Part shown: one piece after another, positions 26,621-35,990 of the stretch
How the letters are laid out: the number at the start of each line of letters is the position of its first letter
Position numbering within the stretch: the stretch's first letter is position 1
DNA from: Variovorax sp. 679
GTDB lineage: Bacteria > Pseudomonadota > Gammaproteobacteria > Burkholderiales > Burkholderiaceae_C
Direction of reading: 5' to 3'
Length of the DNA stretch: 64,000 nucleotides
Assembly (NCBI RefSeq): GCF_003952185.1
Contig: NZ_RXFS01000008.1
Coordinates: 1 to 64,000, forward strand
The notes under the pieces: generated by a model
The model's input: the letters and a program-made list of their open reading frames with translations, nothing else
The model's database searches: none
Told to the model about the DNA's origin: nothing
Translations under genes and position numbers: made by a program

Positions 26621-29227
26621 ATGAACGAAGGCCACCCTGTGCAGGCCCTGTGGTGCGATCCCGCCGACGGCGTCGTCGCGCGGATCGTCCGCGTGCTCGC
26701 CGAGCGCCAGCTGCATGCCGCCCGCACCGTGGTGCTGGTGCCCTATGCGCAGCTTATGGGCGTTGCGCGCGCCATGTGGGCGCGCTGCGGCAGTCCCGGC
26801 TTCGTGCCGCGCTTCGAAACCACCCACAACTGGGCCCGCAGCGCGGGCGGCTTCGTGCCGACGGGCTACGACATCGCCCACGACATGGCGCGCGACCTGG
26901 TCACGGCGCAGGCGTTGCTGTCGCAGTCCGGCTTCCATGCCGAGCGCTTCGCCCTGGCTGGCCGCGTCGTCGAGCTGGCGTATCAGTTGGCGCCCCTCGC
27001 GGCCGCCGTGACGCCCGAAGAGCGTGGCGGTGAATGGGCACAACGTGCGGCAGGCGTGGCCGACGCAGGCAGCGAGTCCGAGTGGTTCCGTACCGAAAGC
27101 GCGCTGATCCGCATCGCCGTCGCGTGGACTTCCACCTCGGGCTACGCCACCGACGTGCTGCAGCGCGAGTCCACGCGTGCGCAGGTCGACGCGCTGATCG
27201 TGCTCGAAGGCTTCCAGTCCGACCCGCTCACCCAATCGCTCTGCAGGCTGTGGGGCGACCGCGCCCTTCATCTCTCGCTGGTCCCTTCCGGCGCCCCGAC
27301 GCAGGTGTGCGCCTCGCACGTTGCCCTCGACCCCGAAGACGAAGCCGGGCTCGCTGCTGCCTGCGTGTTGCGGCACCTCGCGGAAGACCGCGCGCCGGTC
27401 GCGCTGGTCGCGACCGATCGCGCGCTCACCCGCCGCATCAGCGCCCAGTTGAGCGCGCAGGGTGTCGTCACGCACGACGAGACGGGCTGGAAGCTCTCGA
27501 CCACGCGCGCCGCCGCCTCGCTGATGAGCGCGCTGCGCGCCTGCGCCCACGACGCCACCAGCGACCAGGTGCTCGAATGGCTCAAGAGCGGCGCCGACGG
27601 CGATTCGGCGCTCGTCCAGTCGCTCGAAGCCCGCCTGCGCCACGAGGGCATGCGCGACTGGTCGGCGTGGAGCGCCTTGATGACCCGCAGCGAGAAGTCG
27701 AAAGGCACCGCGCTGCAGGACTTCACCGAGGCCATCGAGGCGCGCCGCGCGCCCGTGGCCCGCTCACGCCCGCTCGCCGAATGGCTTCACGCGTTGCGTG
27801 AACTGCTCGAAGCCAGTGGCCAGTGGACCTTGCTCGAGGAGGACCTGGCCGGCGGCAAGGTGATCGGTGCGCTGTGGCTCGACGCCGGCGCTCACGGCGA
27901 GGATGAAGACGAATTCCCAGGCGGGCGCCACACCCTGGCCGAATTCACCGCCTGGGTGCGCGACGTACTGGAAGACGCGAGCTTCGTGCCCCCCGCGGGC
28001 GACCAGGCGCCGAGGGTCGTGGTGCTGCCGCTCTATCAACTGCTGGGCCGGGCCTTCGGCGCCGTCGTGGTCCCGGGCTGCGACGACCGCCGCCTGCCGG
28101 CATCGCCCGAGCCGCCTGGCAACTGGAGCGCAGCCCAGCGCCTCGACCTCGGCCTGCCGTCGCGCGAGGCGCTCGAGGCAGCCCAGCGCGCAGCCTGGGC
28201 CGCGGCGCTGCACAACCCGTCGTGCGAGCTGATCTGGCGCCACTCCGACGCCAGCGGCGAACCCGTGCGGCCGAGCCCGCTCGTGCAGGCGCTGCAGCTC
28301 GACCACGCCCTGCAGCCCTCGGCCGATCCGCGCCTGCCGCGCGATGTGGCCGTCCAGCCGACCGGGTACCCGACTCCCTCTGGTGCACTCCTGCCGCTGG
28401 AGAACATCTCCACCAGCGTCTACGAAGACCTGCGCCGCTGCCCCTATCGCTTCTTCGCACTGCGGCAACTGGGCCTGCGCAGTGCCGACGAGCTCGATGC
28501 CGAAGTCGACAAGCGCGACTTCGGCAACTGGCTGCATGCAGTGCTCGGCCATTTCCACGAAGCGCTGGCCGAAGCCCCGACGCAGGACGCGCAGGAGCGC
28601 GTCGCCCTCATCGAGGCCGCTGCCGTGCGCTCGACGCAGGAGCTCGGGCTGTCCGACGCCGAGTTCCTGCCTTTCGCCGCTGCGTGGCCGGCGGTGCGCG
28701 ACGGCTATCTGGGCTGGCTGACCGGGCACGAGGCGGCCGGTGCCGTCTTCGCCGAGTCCGAGCCGTGGAAGGAGCAGTCGTTCGGCGGGCTGCGCCTGAT
28801 CGGCCGGCTCGACCGCATCGACCGCATGCCCGACGGCCAGGCCTTCGTGATCGACTACAAGACCGAGTCCGCCACGGTCAGCAAGGAGCGCGTGAAAGAC
28901 CCGACCGAGGACACCCAGCTGGCCTTCTACGCCGCGCTGGTGGCCGACGACACCCTGCGCGCCGCGTATGTGAACGTGGGGGAGAAATCCGCCGGCACGC
29001 AGACCGTCGAGCAGCCTGCCGTGGTCGAGGCGCGCGATGCGCTGGTGGCCGGCATCATCGACGACTTCCGGCGCATCGCGCAGGGCGCGGCGCTGCCGCC
29101 GTTGGGGGAGGGCGCCGTGTGCGACTACTGCGCGGCGCGCGGCCTGTGCCGCAAGGACTTCTGGGGCGACGAGTCCCCGCTGCCCGCCGTCGTGGGCGGC
29201 CCGACGACAGGAGGCGATGTGCAATGA
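26621..29227 (+). CDS. addB: AddB-like subunit: PD-(D/E)XK nuclease with Fe-S cluster
   Basis: An 868-residue partner of the helicase-nuclease encoded next. The N-terminal two-thirds resembles an inactivated helicase fold. The C-terminal nuclease domain contains GRLDRIDRMPDGQAFVIDYK with the Asp and Lys of the PD-(D/E)XK site. Cysteines in DLRRCPYRFFA (about residue 607) and CDYCAARGLC (about 834-843) match the four that hold the iron-sulfur staple of AddB nucleases. The pair should process double-strand breaks for RecA. Annotation pipelines often name the betaproteobacterial form simply a PD-(D/E)XK nuclease. Confidence 0.85.
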   Translation: MNEGHPVQALWCDPADGVVARIVRVLAERQLHAARTVVLVPYAQLMGVARAMWARCGSPGFVPRFETTHNWARSAGGFVPTGYDIAHDMARDLVTAQALLSQSGFHAERFALAGRVVELAYQLAPLAAAVTPEERGGEWAQRAAGVADAGSESEWFRTESALIRIAVAWTSTSGYATDVLQRESTRAQVDALIVLEGFQSDPLTQSLCRLWGDRALHLSLVPSGAPTQVCASHVALDPEDEAGLAAACVLRHLAEDRAPVALVATDRALTRRISAQLSAQGVVTHDETGWKLSTTRAAASLMSALRACAHDATSDQVLEWLKSGADGDSALVQSLEARLRHEGMRDWSAWSALMTRSEKSKGTALQDFTEAIEARRAPVARSRPLAEWLHALRELLEASGQWTLLEEDLAGGKVIGALWLDAGAHGEDEDEFPGGRHTLAEFTAWVRDVLEDASFVPPAGDQAPRVVVLPLYQLLGRAFGAVVVPGCDDRRLPASPEPPGNWSAAQRLDLGLPSREALEAAQRAAWAAALHNPSCELIWRHSDASGEPVRPSPLVQALQLDHALQPSADPRLPRDVAVQPTGYPTPSGALLPLENISTSVYEDLRRCPYRFFALRQLGLRSADELDAEVDKRDFGNWLHAVLGHFHEALAEAPTQDAQERVALIEAAAVRSTQELGLSDAEFLPFAAAWPAVRDGYLGWLTGHEAAGAVFAESEPWKEQSFGGLRLIGRLDRIDRMPDGQAFVIDYKTESATVSKERVKDPTEDTQLAFYAALVADDTLRAAYVNVGEKSAGTQTVEQPAVVEARDALVAGIIDDFRRIAQGAALPPLGEGAVCDYCAARGLCRKDFWGDESPLPAVVGGPTTGGDVQ

Positions 29228-32200
29228 ACGGCGCCGCCTACGAACACAACGGCCGGCACGTCACGCGCGAGGCCTTCTACACCGTTGCCTGCGATCCGCG
29301 CCGCTCGGTCGCCGTCGAGGCCTGCGCCGGCGCTGGCAAGACCTGGATGCTGGTTTCGCGCATCCTGCGCGCGCTGCTCGAGGAGGGCGATACCGCCTGC
29401 GAGCCGCACGAGATCCTGGCCATCACCTTCACGAAGAAGGCGGCCGGCGAAATGCGCGAGCGGCTCGACCAATGGCTGGAAGATTTCGCGCAGCGCACAC
29501 CGGAAGAGCTGGTCGCCCAGCTCGTGATGCGCGGCATGGAACCTGCGGCTGCATCGGCTGCCGTGCCGCGCCTGAAGGGCCTCTACCGGCGTTTGCTCGA
29601 AGGCGGCAGGCCGGTGCAGTTCCGCACTTTCCACGCCTGGTTCGCCGGCCTGCTGCGCAACGCGCCGCTCGCGGTGCTGCGCGAGTTGGGCCTGCCTTCG
29701 AACTACGAGCTGCTCGAGGACGACGCGGAGGCGCGCGGCTACACATGGCGGCCTTTCTTCGAGGCGGTCACTTCCAGCAAGGAGGCGCTGGCCGACTACT
29801 ACGCCGTCGTCGCCACGCACGGCCGCTCGCAGACGGCCAAGGCGCTGAGCGAGGCGCTGTCGAAGCGCGTCGAGTTCTCGCTGGCCGACGCGGAAAACGC
29901 CGTGCGGCATTTCAGCGCGCTCTATCCGGCGCTCGAGGGGCTGGACGAGCCGATCGAGGCCTTGCGCGGCGAGCAGATCCGCCGCCGCTGGCTCGACCGG
30001 GCCGCCGCGCTGGGCCGCGAGAGCAACAAGACGCCGCAGAAAGCCGCCGAGGCCATCATCGACGTGTTCGGCACGGGCGAGCCGGCCGGCGATTCGCTCG
30101 CGGCCGCGTTGGCCCTGTTGCGCAAGAGCTTCTTCGTGGCGACCGAGGACCGCCTCAACAAGAACCTGCAGAAGTTTCCCGCCGCGCAGGAAGCCGAAGC
30201 CGAGCTGCAGGTGCTCTGCGCCGCCCAGGCCCAGCATGCCGCATGGCTCTACCAGCAGCGCATGACGCGCCTCACGCGCCTGCTGATCGCGGCCTTCGCG
30301 GACGTGAAGCGCGCCCATGGCTGGGTCGACATGAACGACGTCGAGCAGGCCGCCCAGCTGTTGCTCGGCCAGTCGGACCTGTCGGGCTGGGTGCAGGAGC
30401 GCCTCGACGCGCGCATCGCGCACCTGCTGATCGACGAGTTCCAGGACACCAATCCGCTGCAGTGGCAGGCGCTCTATGGCTGGCTCAGCTCGTACACGGG
30501 TGCGCAGGGCCGCGCGCCGCGCGTGTTCATCGTGGGCGACCCGAAGCAGAGCATCTATCGCTTCCGCCGCGCCGAGCCGCAGGTGTTCATCGCCGCGAAG
30601 AAGTTCGTGCGCGAAGGGCTCGACGGCGAGCTGCTGAACTGCGACCACACGCATCGCAACGCGCGCTCCGTGGTCGGGCTGGTCAACTCGGCCATGCTGG
30701 CCGCGCAGGAGGCCGGTGAGTTCGATGGCTACCGCGCCCACACCACCGAGCGCGGCGACGACGGCGAACTGCTCAGGCTGCCCGCCATCGATCGAGACGC
30801 GATCGGCGGCGCGGCCGAAGCGGCGCCGGCCGACGACGGCATGCTGCACTGGCGCGACAGCCTCGTCACGCCACGCGTGCTGCCTGAAGAGCAGCTGTTG
30901 CAGAAGGAGTGCGAGCAGGCCGCGCGATGGGTGGCGCAGCGCATCGCCGACGGCACGCAGCCGAGCCGCATCATGGTGCTGGCGCGCAGGCGCAGCCGGC
31001 TCTCGGCCATGCAGGACGCGCTGCGCCTGCGCCACATTCCCGTGCAGCAGCCCGAGAAGAACGACCTGCACGACGCCCCCGAGGTGCAGGACGTGGTCGC
31101 GCTGATCGACGCGCTGGTGTCGCCCGCGCACGACCTGTCGCTGGCGCGGGCGCTGAAGTCGCCGGTGTTCGGCGTCGACGACGAGGCGTTGGTGCAGCTC
31201 GCGCTGCGACAGCGCGAACGCGGCCCCGTGAGCTGGTTCTCGCTGATCCAGAAGGACGAGAGCCTGCCGCCTGTGCTGGTCGAGGCAGGCGTTCGGCTCA
31301 AGAGGTGGCAGCGCTGGTTGATGACGCTGCCGCCGCACGATGCGCTCGACGCGATCTTTCACGATGGCGACCTGCTCGCGAAATTCGGCGCAGCCGTGCC
31401 GGCCGCGATGCGCCAGAGCGCGCTGGCCAATCTGCGCGGCGTGCTCTCCGCGTCGCTCGACATCGACGGCGCGCGCTTCGCCACGCCGTACGCGCTGGTG
31501 CGCGCCCTGCGCGCGGGCGGCGTGCGTGCTCCGACCGTGGTCGCGCCCGATGCCGTGCAACTGCTGACCGTGCACGGCGCCAAGGGGCTGGAGGCCGACA
31601 CCGTGCTCATGCTCGATTGCGACGCTGCACCGCCGCGCGCGCAGACCATGGGCGTGCTGGTCGAATGGAAGGGCAGCGACAGCGCGCCGACGCGTTTCAT
31701 CTTTCTGGCGAGCGAGAGGACGCCGCCGGCCTGTGCGGCAACCCTTCTCGAGGAAGAGCAGCACGCGCGCCATCGCGAAGAACTCAACGGTCTCTACGTC
31801 GCCGTCACGCGGGCACGCGAGCGGCTGGTGTTGTCGTCTGTGCGGCCGGCGCGTGCCAACGAAGGCAGCTGGTGGGCTCGCCTGGAGCCCTTGTGCGAGC
31901 CTACGGAAACCGACGAGCCTCTGGTTACGTTGTCGGCTCAGGCTGGTGCGGCCAGCTTCCCGATGCAGCGCATGCCGGAGGCCCCCGAACCCGTGGAGCA
32001 GCAGCTTGCGACAAAGAAGGCCGCCAGCACCACGGTCGATGCACGCGCCGCCGCCTTCGGCCAGGCCATGCACCGGCTGCTCGAATGGGCGGTGCCGGGC
32101 GAGCCGCTGCCTGCTGCTCACGTACGCGCCGCGGCCCGTGAGTTCCTGCTCGATGCGCAGCAGGCGCGTGGCGCCGCCGCGATCGCCCAGCGAATCCGTT

Positions 32201-32487
32201 CGGGCGAGGGCGCCTGGGTGTGGGACGATCGCAGGGTCGACTGGCATGGCAACGAAGTCACGCTGGTACACGAAGGCGAAACCCTGCGCATCGACCGGCT
32301 GGTGCGCGAGCGCGACAGCGGCGCCTGGTGGGTGCTCGACTACAAATCCGCGGCGCGCCCCGAACGGGACGCCGCGCTGATCGCACAGATGCAGCGCTAT
32401 CGCGCGGCGGTGCAACATGCCTATCCCGGTGCCACGGTGCGCGTCGCGTTCCTCACCGGGCAGGGCGAACTGGTAAATCTCGAATGA
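29224..32487 (+). CDS. addA: AddA-like UvrD/Rep-family helicase-nuclease
   Basis: 1087 residues. The helicase core has Walker A EACAGAGKTWML near residue 40, ITFTKKAAGEMRER (motif Ia), LLIDEFQDTNPLQW (Walker B), VGDPKQSIYRFRRAEP (motif III), VHGAKGLEADTV and LYVAVTRARERLVL (motif VI). The C-terminal nuclease domain ends with WWVLDYKSAARPE. Its start overlaps the addB stop (ATGA), indicating coupled translation of a heterodimer. The next gene also overlaps by ATGA, making a three-gene unit. Confidence 0.92.
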   Translation: MNGAAYEHNGRHVTREAFYTVACDPRRSVAVEACAGAGKTWMLVSRILRALLEEGDTACEPHEILAITFTKKAAGEMRERLDQWLEDFAQRTPEELVAQLVMRGMEPAAASAAVPRLKGLYRRLLEGGRPVQFRTFHAWFAGLLRNAPLAVLRELGLPSNYELLEDDAEARGYTWRPFFEAVTSSKEALADYYAVVATHGRSQTAKALSEALSKRVEFSLADAENAVRHFSALYPALEGLDEPIEALRGEQIRRRWLDRAAALGRESNKTPQKAAEAIIDVFGTGEPAGDSLAAALALLRKSFFVATEDRLNKNLQKFPAAQEAEAELQVLCAAQAQHAAWLYQQRMTRLTRLLIAAFADVKRAHGWVDMNDVEQAAQLLLGQSDLSGWVQERLDARIAHLLIDEFQDTNPLQWQALYGWLSSYTGAQGRAPRVFIVGDPKQSIYRFRRAEPQVFIAAKKFVREGLDGELLNCDHTHRNARSVVGLVNSAMLAAQEAGEFDGYRAHTTERGDDGELLRLPAIDRDAIGGAAEAAPADDGMLHWRDSLVTPRVLPEEQLLQKECEQAARWVAQRIADGTQPSRIMVLARRRSRLSAMQDALRLRHIPVQQPEKNDLHDAPEVQDVVALIDALVSPAHDLSLARALKSPVFGVDDEALVQLALRQRERGPVSWFSLIQKDESLPPVLVEAGVRLKRWQRWLMTLPPHDALDAIFHDGDLLAKFGAAVPAAMRQSALANLRGVLSASLDIDGARFATPYALVRALRAGGVRAPTVVAPDAVQLLTVHGAKGLEADTVLMLDCDAAPPRAQTMGVLVEWKGSDSAPTRFIFLASERTPPACAATLLEEEQHARHREELNGLYVAVTRARERLVLSSVRPARANEGSWWARLEPLCEPTETDEPLVTLSAQAGAASFPMQRMPEAPEPVEQQLATKKAASTTVDARAAAFGQAMHRLLEWAVPGEPLPAAHVRAAAREFLLDAQQARGAAAIAQRIRSGEGAWVWDDRRVDWHGNEVTLVHEGETLRIDRLVRERDSGAWWVLDYKSAARPERDAALIAQMQRYRAAVQHAYPGATVRVAFLTGQGELVNLE

Positions 32488-33722
32488 ATGTTTCCCCTAC
32501 CGTTGCCGTCATCGGCGGCGGACCTGCCGGCCTGATGGCGGCTGAAGTCCTGAGCGCTTCGGGCGCGCAAGTGCACGTCTACGACGCCATGCCCTCCGTG
32601 GGCCGCAAGTTCCTGCTGGCCGGTCGCGGCGGGCTGAACCTCACGCACTCCGAGCCTTTCGATGCGTTCGCGAGCCGTTTCGGCGAGCGCCGCGCGCAGC
32701 TGGAGCCGATGCTCGCGCAGTTCGGGCCGCAGCAAGTGCGCGAATGGGCAAGCGGCTTGGGCATCGAGACTTTCGTGGGTACCTCGGGGCGCGTTTTTCC
32801 GACCGACATGAAGGCAGCGCCACTGCTGCGCGCGTGGCTGCATCGGCTGCGTGCGGCGGGCGTGCAGTTCCATATGCGGCATCGGTGGGTGGGCGACGGG
32901 GCCTTCGATGCCGCTTCGCTGCGATTCGCGACGCCGGCCGGCGAAGTCACGACCAGGGCCGATGCAGTCGTGCTGGCGCTCGGCGGCGCCAGTTGGGCGC
33001 GCCTGGGCTCGGACGGCGCGTGGGCGCCTTGGCTACAGGCGAAGGGCATGGAGGTTGCGCCGTTGCTGCCGGCCAATTGCGGCTTCGACAGCACAGGCTG
33101 GAGCGAGCATTTCTCCAGCCGTTTCGCGGGGCAGCCCTTCAAGTCGGTCGCCATTTCATTCACGGACAGCCACGGTCGGCATTTCGCGCGGAAGGGCGAG
33201 TTCGTCGCGACCGCCAGCGGTATCGAAGGCAGCCTGATCTACGCGGCGTCGGCTTTGCTGCGCGACGAGATCGCCGCCAGGGGAAGCGCGACCCTGCTGC
33301 TGGACCTGCTGCCCGACCGCAGCGCCGAGCAGGTGCTGGCCGCGGTGAAGCATCCACGCGGCGCGCGGTCGCTCAGCAGCCATCTCAAGAGCCGGCTCGG
33401 CCTCGAAGGCATCAAGGCTGGCGTGTTGCACGAGGCATTGAGCCGCGAAGCGATGCACGACGAGGCGCAACTCGCGGCGACCATCAAGGCCGTGCCGCTG
33501 AAGCTCGTCGCGGCGCGGCCGATCGACGAAGCCATCAGCACGGCAGGCGGCGTGCGCTTCGAAGCGCTGGACGCGCAGCTCATGTCGCAGGCGCTGCCGG
33601 GTGTGTTCGTGGCGGGGGAGATGCTCGACTGGGAGGCGCCGACCGGCGGCTACCTGTTGACGGCATCGATGGCAAGTGGCGCCTCGGCGGCGCGCGGTGC
33701 GATCCGGCGGCTGGGCCTTTGA
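32484..33722 (+). CDS. BaiN/HI0933-type flavoprotein (TIGR03862-like)
   Basis: A 412-residue FAD-binding protein. It has the dinucleotide fold AVIGGGPAGLMAAEVLSA, the family signature GRKFLLAGRGGLNLTHSE and the C-terminal FVAGEMLDWEAPTGGYLL. Relatives include the bile-acid reductase BaiN and E. coli YhiN, but the physiological reaction of most members is unknown. It overlaps addA by ATGA, so it is co-expressed with the DNA repair genes for no obvious reason. Confidence 0.9.
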   Translation: MNVSPTVAVIGGGPAGLMAAEVLSASGAQVHVYDAMPSVGRKFLLAGRGGLNLTHSEPFDAFASRFGERRAQLEPMLAQFGPQQVREWASGLGIETFVGTSGRVFPTDMKAAPLLRAWLHRLRAAGVQFHMRHRWVGDGAFDAASLRFATPAGEVTTRADAVVLALGGASWARLGSDGAWAPWLQAKGMEVAPLLPANCGFDSTGWSEHFSSRFAGQPFKSVAISFTDSHGRHFARKGEFVATASGIEGSLIYAASALLRDEIAARGSATLLLDLLPDRSAEQVLAAVKHPRGARSLSSHLKSRLGLEGIKAGVLHEALSREAMHDEAQLAATIKAVPLKLVAARPIDEAISTAGGVRFEALDAQLMSQALPGVFVAGEMLDWEAPTGGYLLTASMASGASAARGAIRRLGL

Positions 33723-33810
33723 GGGCCTTGCGCCGGAGATTTTTCGCTGGAGATTTGTTTTTGCGGGTCCCGTTTCATTTCGCGTGGAATGAAACGAAAC
33801 CGCTGAAGAA

Positions 33811-33910
33811 GTTGACGAGCCTTACCCCTGGCACTGACTACGCAGTTAGGGCTGCTTGGTTCCCCACCTGACCCGGTTGGCCACTTCACCATGCAGGGAG
33901 GCCCGTCAAA
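33811..33910 (-). ncRNA. ffs: 4.5S signal recognition particle RNA
   Basis: The minus strand holds the SRP core GGGTCAGGTGGGGAACCAAG followed by CAGCCC, which is the Ffh-binding asymmetric loop of bacterial small SRP RNA. The ends pair: TTGACGGGCCT (33909-33899) with AGGCTCGTCAA (33822-33812) gives an 11-bp terminal stem with one G-T pair. The gene is about 100 nt and lies next to dnaX, a common location. This RNA with Ffh targets nascent membrane proteins to FtsY. Confidence 0.93.
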
Positions 33911-33914
33911 CCGT

Positions 33915-33920
33915 ATTGTA
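33915..33920 (-). promoter_or_regulatory. -10 element of the ffs promoter
   Basis: TACAAT on the minus strand lies five bases upstream of the paired 5' end of the SRP RNA, as expected for a stable RNA promoter. The corresponding -35 position falls inside intergenic repeat copy A and does not match TTGACA well. Confidence 0.6.
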
Positions 33921-33922
33921 AC

Positions 33923-34017
33923 CCCCCAGGCTGCGCGCACTTCGTGTCGCTTCGCCCGCCCCCTGCTGGGGGCGATACCTGAGGCCCGGCAAAGCCGGTT
34001 CCTCGGTGTCCCGCGAA
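33923..34017 (+). repeat. Intergenic repeat, copy A
   Basis: About 95 bases between ffs and dnaX: CCAGGCTGCGCGCACTTCG at the start, a GCCCCCTGCTGGGGGC hairpin in the middle, and GGCCCGGCAAAGCCGGTTCC near the end, then CCCGCGAA. It aligns with copies at 36332-36425 (same strand) and 24580-24669 (opposite strand). Confidence 0.8.
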
Positions 34018-34071
34018 AAGCCCCGCCCGAGTATCGGGATGAGTGGCTCTGCGCCTTTTAGAATGCCCGCA

Positions 34072-35937
34072 ATGTCTTATCTCGTGCTCGCTCGCAAGTT
34101 CCGCCCGAAAACCTTCGGTGAGATGGTCGGTCAGGGGCATGTGGTTCAGGCGCTCGAGAACGCGCTGACCACGCAGCGCCTGCATCACGCCTACCTCTTC
34201 ACCGGCACACGGGGCGTCGGCAAGACCACGGTCTCGCGCATTCTTGCGAAGTCGCTCAACTGCCAGGGGCCGGACGGGCAGGGCGGCATCACCGCCACCC
34301 CCTGCGGCGTGTGCCAGGCCTGCCGCGACATCGATTCGGGCCGCTTCGTCGACTACACCGAGCTCGACGCGGCCTCGAATCGCGGTGTCGACGAAGTGCA
34401 GTCGCTGCTCGAACAGGCGGTCTACAAGCCGGTGCAGGGGCGCTTCAAGGTCTTCATGATCGACGAAGTGCACATGCTCACGAACACCGCGTTCAACGCG
34501 ATGCTGAAGACGCTCGAGGAGCCGCCCGAGTACCTCAAGTTCGTGCTGGCCACGACCGATCCGCAGAAGGTGCCGGTGACGGTGCTCTCGCGTTGCCTGC
34601 AGTTCAACCTGCGGCCGATGGCGCCCGAGACGGTGCTGGAGCACCTCACCTCCGTGCTGCAGACCGAGAACGTGCCGGCCGATCCGCAGGCGCTGCGCCT
34701 GCTGGCGCGTGCTGCGCGTGGCTCGATGCGCGATGCGCTGTCGCTCACCGACCAGGCCATCGCATTCGGCAACGGCGAACTGGTCGAGTCCGGCGTGCGG
34801 CAGATGCTCGGCAGCGTCGATCGCGGCCATGTGTTCCGGCTGATCGAGGCACTGGCCCAGGGCGACGGCAAGACGGTGGTCGAGACCTCCGAGGCGTTGC
34901 GCGTCGACGGCATGTCCGCCGCCTCCACGCTCGAGGAAATGACAGCCGTGCTGCAGGCCATGGCGGTGCTGCAGGCCGTGCCCTCGCGGGCGGAGTCGGC
35001 CGATGCTGCCACCGACCCAGATGCGGCCGATACGGCGCGCCTCGCCGCGCTGATGCCGGCCGACGAAACACAACTGCTCTACAGCCTGTGCCTGCACGGC
35101 CGCGGCGAACTGGGCCTGGCTCCCGACGAGTACGCAGCGCTGACCATGGTGCTGCTGCGGCTGCTGGCCTTCAAGCCCTCCAGCGCGGCCGCTTCGACGG
35201 TCTCCCCGGAAAAAAAAACTCTGAATGAGACTGCGGCCGCCGCGCCGCAGTCTCCTGCGCGTACGGTGCCGCCTGCTCCGGCTCCCGCGCCGGTAGCTCG
35301 TCCGCCGGTCGACGCGCCTGCAGCGGCTGTTCAGGCCCCGGTTCCGGCGCCTGCCGTCCAGGCTGCCGCTCCTGCTCCCGCCGGCCATCGCCTCGCCGTG
35401 GTCGACGAACCCCGGCAGGCCGATTTCCGTCCCGACGCAGCCGAGGCTCCCGCCAAGGTCGTCGGCGTGCCCATCCGTGTCCAGCCTCCGCCGAGTGCCC
35501 GCGACATCCCGCGCCCCGACGAACCGCGAAGCACCTTCACGCCCATCCCGACCAGCGAGGACGGCGATTTCTGGTACGCCACGGTCACTCAGTTGATCGC
35601 GGCCGAGGCCATCAGCGCCCTGACGCGCGAACTCGCGCTGCAGTCGCAGCTGGTGGGCCGCGACACCGACCAGTGGCTGCTGCGCATCGAGCGCGAGACA
35701 CTGAGCCAGCCGTCCAGCCGCGAGAAGCTCACTGCCGCGCTGGGTGGCCTGGGCCACGACATCAAGCTCGCCATCGAGGTCGGCGCCGTGGTCGACAGCC
35801 CCGCTCGCCGCAACAAGCAGGCGGCCGACGAGCGCCAGCGCGTCGCCGAGGAGGCCATCATGAGCGACCCCGAAGTCCAGGCGCTGATGCGCGACTTCGA
35901 CGCGAAGATCGTCCCCGGCACGCTCAAGCCGGCCTGA
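34072..35937 (+). CDS. dnaX: DNA polymerase III subunits tau and gamma
   Basis: The 621-residue tau form of the clamp loader ATPase. Walker A is GTRGVGKTTVSR, the zinc module has CGVCQAC, Walker B and sensor regions read VFMIDEVHMLT and LATTDPQKVPVTVLSRC. After about residue 380 comes a Pro/Ala-rich linker and then the tau-specific domain that contacts polymerase and helicase. A run of nine A at 35210-35218 (codons 380-383) precedes stop codons in both other frames, so a shorter gamma product is expected. Start 34072 gives MSYLVLARKFRP, the family N-terminus. Confidence 0.97.
   Translation: MSYLVLARKFRPKTFGEMVGQGHVVQALENALTTQRLHHAYLFTGTRGVGKTTVSRILAKSLNCQGPDGQGGITATPCGVCQACRDIDSGRFVDYTELDAASNRGVDEVQSLLEQAVYKPVQGRFKVFMIDEVHMLTNTAFNAMLKTLEEPPEYLKFVLATTDPQKVPVTVLSRCLQFNLRPMAPETVLEHLTSVLQTENVPADPQALRLLARAARGSMRDALSLTDQAIAFGNGELVESGVRQMLGSVDRGHVFRLIEALAQGDGKTVVETSEALRVDGMSAASTLEEMTAVLQAMAVLQAVPSRAESADAATDPDAADTARLAALMPADETQLLYSLCLHGRGELGLAPDEYAALTMVLLRLLAFKPSSAAASTVSPEKKTLNETAAAAPQSPARTVPPAPAPAPVARPPVDAPAAAVQAPVPAPAVQAAAPAPAGHRLAVVDEPRQADFRPDAAEAPAKVVGVPIRVQPPPSARDIPRPDEPRSTFTPIPTSEDGDFWYATVTQLIAAEAISALTRELALQSQLVGRDTDQWLLRIERETLSQPSSREKLTAALGGLGHDIKLAIEVGAVVDSPARRNKQAADERQRVAEEAIMSDPEVQALMRDFDAKIVPGTLKPA
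35210..35228 (+). promoter_or_regulatory. dnaX: A9 slippery site producing the gamma subunit
   Basis: Nine consecutive A's span 35210-35218. In the tau frame they read GAA AAA AAA ACT. A -1 shift then gives AAC TCT GAA TGA with the stop at 35226-35228, yielding a product of about 385 residues. A +1 shift gives CTC TGA. Both alternatives end just past the helical ATPase core, exactly where gamma ends in other bacteria. Confidence 0.75.
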
Positions 35938-35990
35938 GCTCGCGTCTCCCGTATCCTTCACCCACTTTCCAACCAGACACAGGACCAACG

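Noticed and set aside
28222..29223. An N-terminal extension of the AddA-like protein by 334 codons
   Set aside because: It overlaps the end of addB in another frame and has Arg/Ala-rich shadow composition. The ATG at 29224 gives a normal helicase start and an ATGA overlap.
29125..32418. A 1097-codon open frame opposite the AddA-like gene
   Set aside because: The sense strand encodes an intact helicase with all motifs; the antisense frame is a GC-skew artefact.
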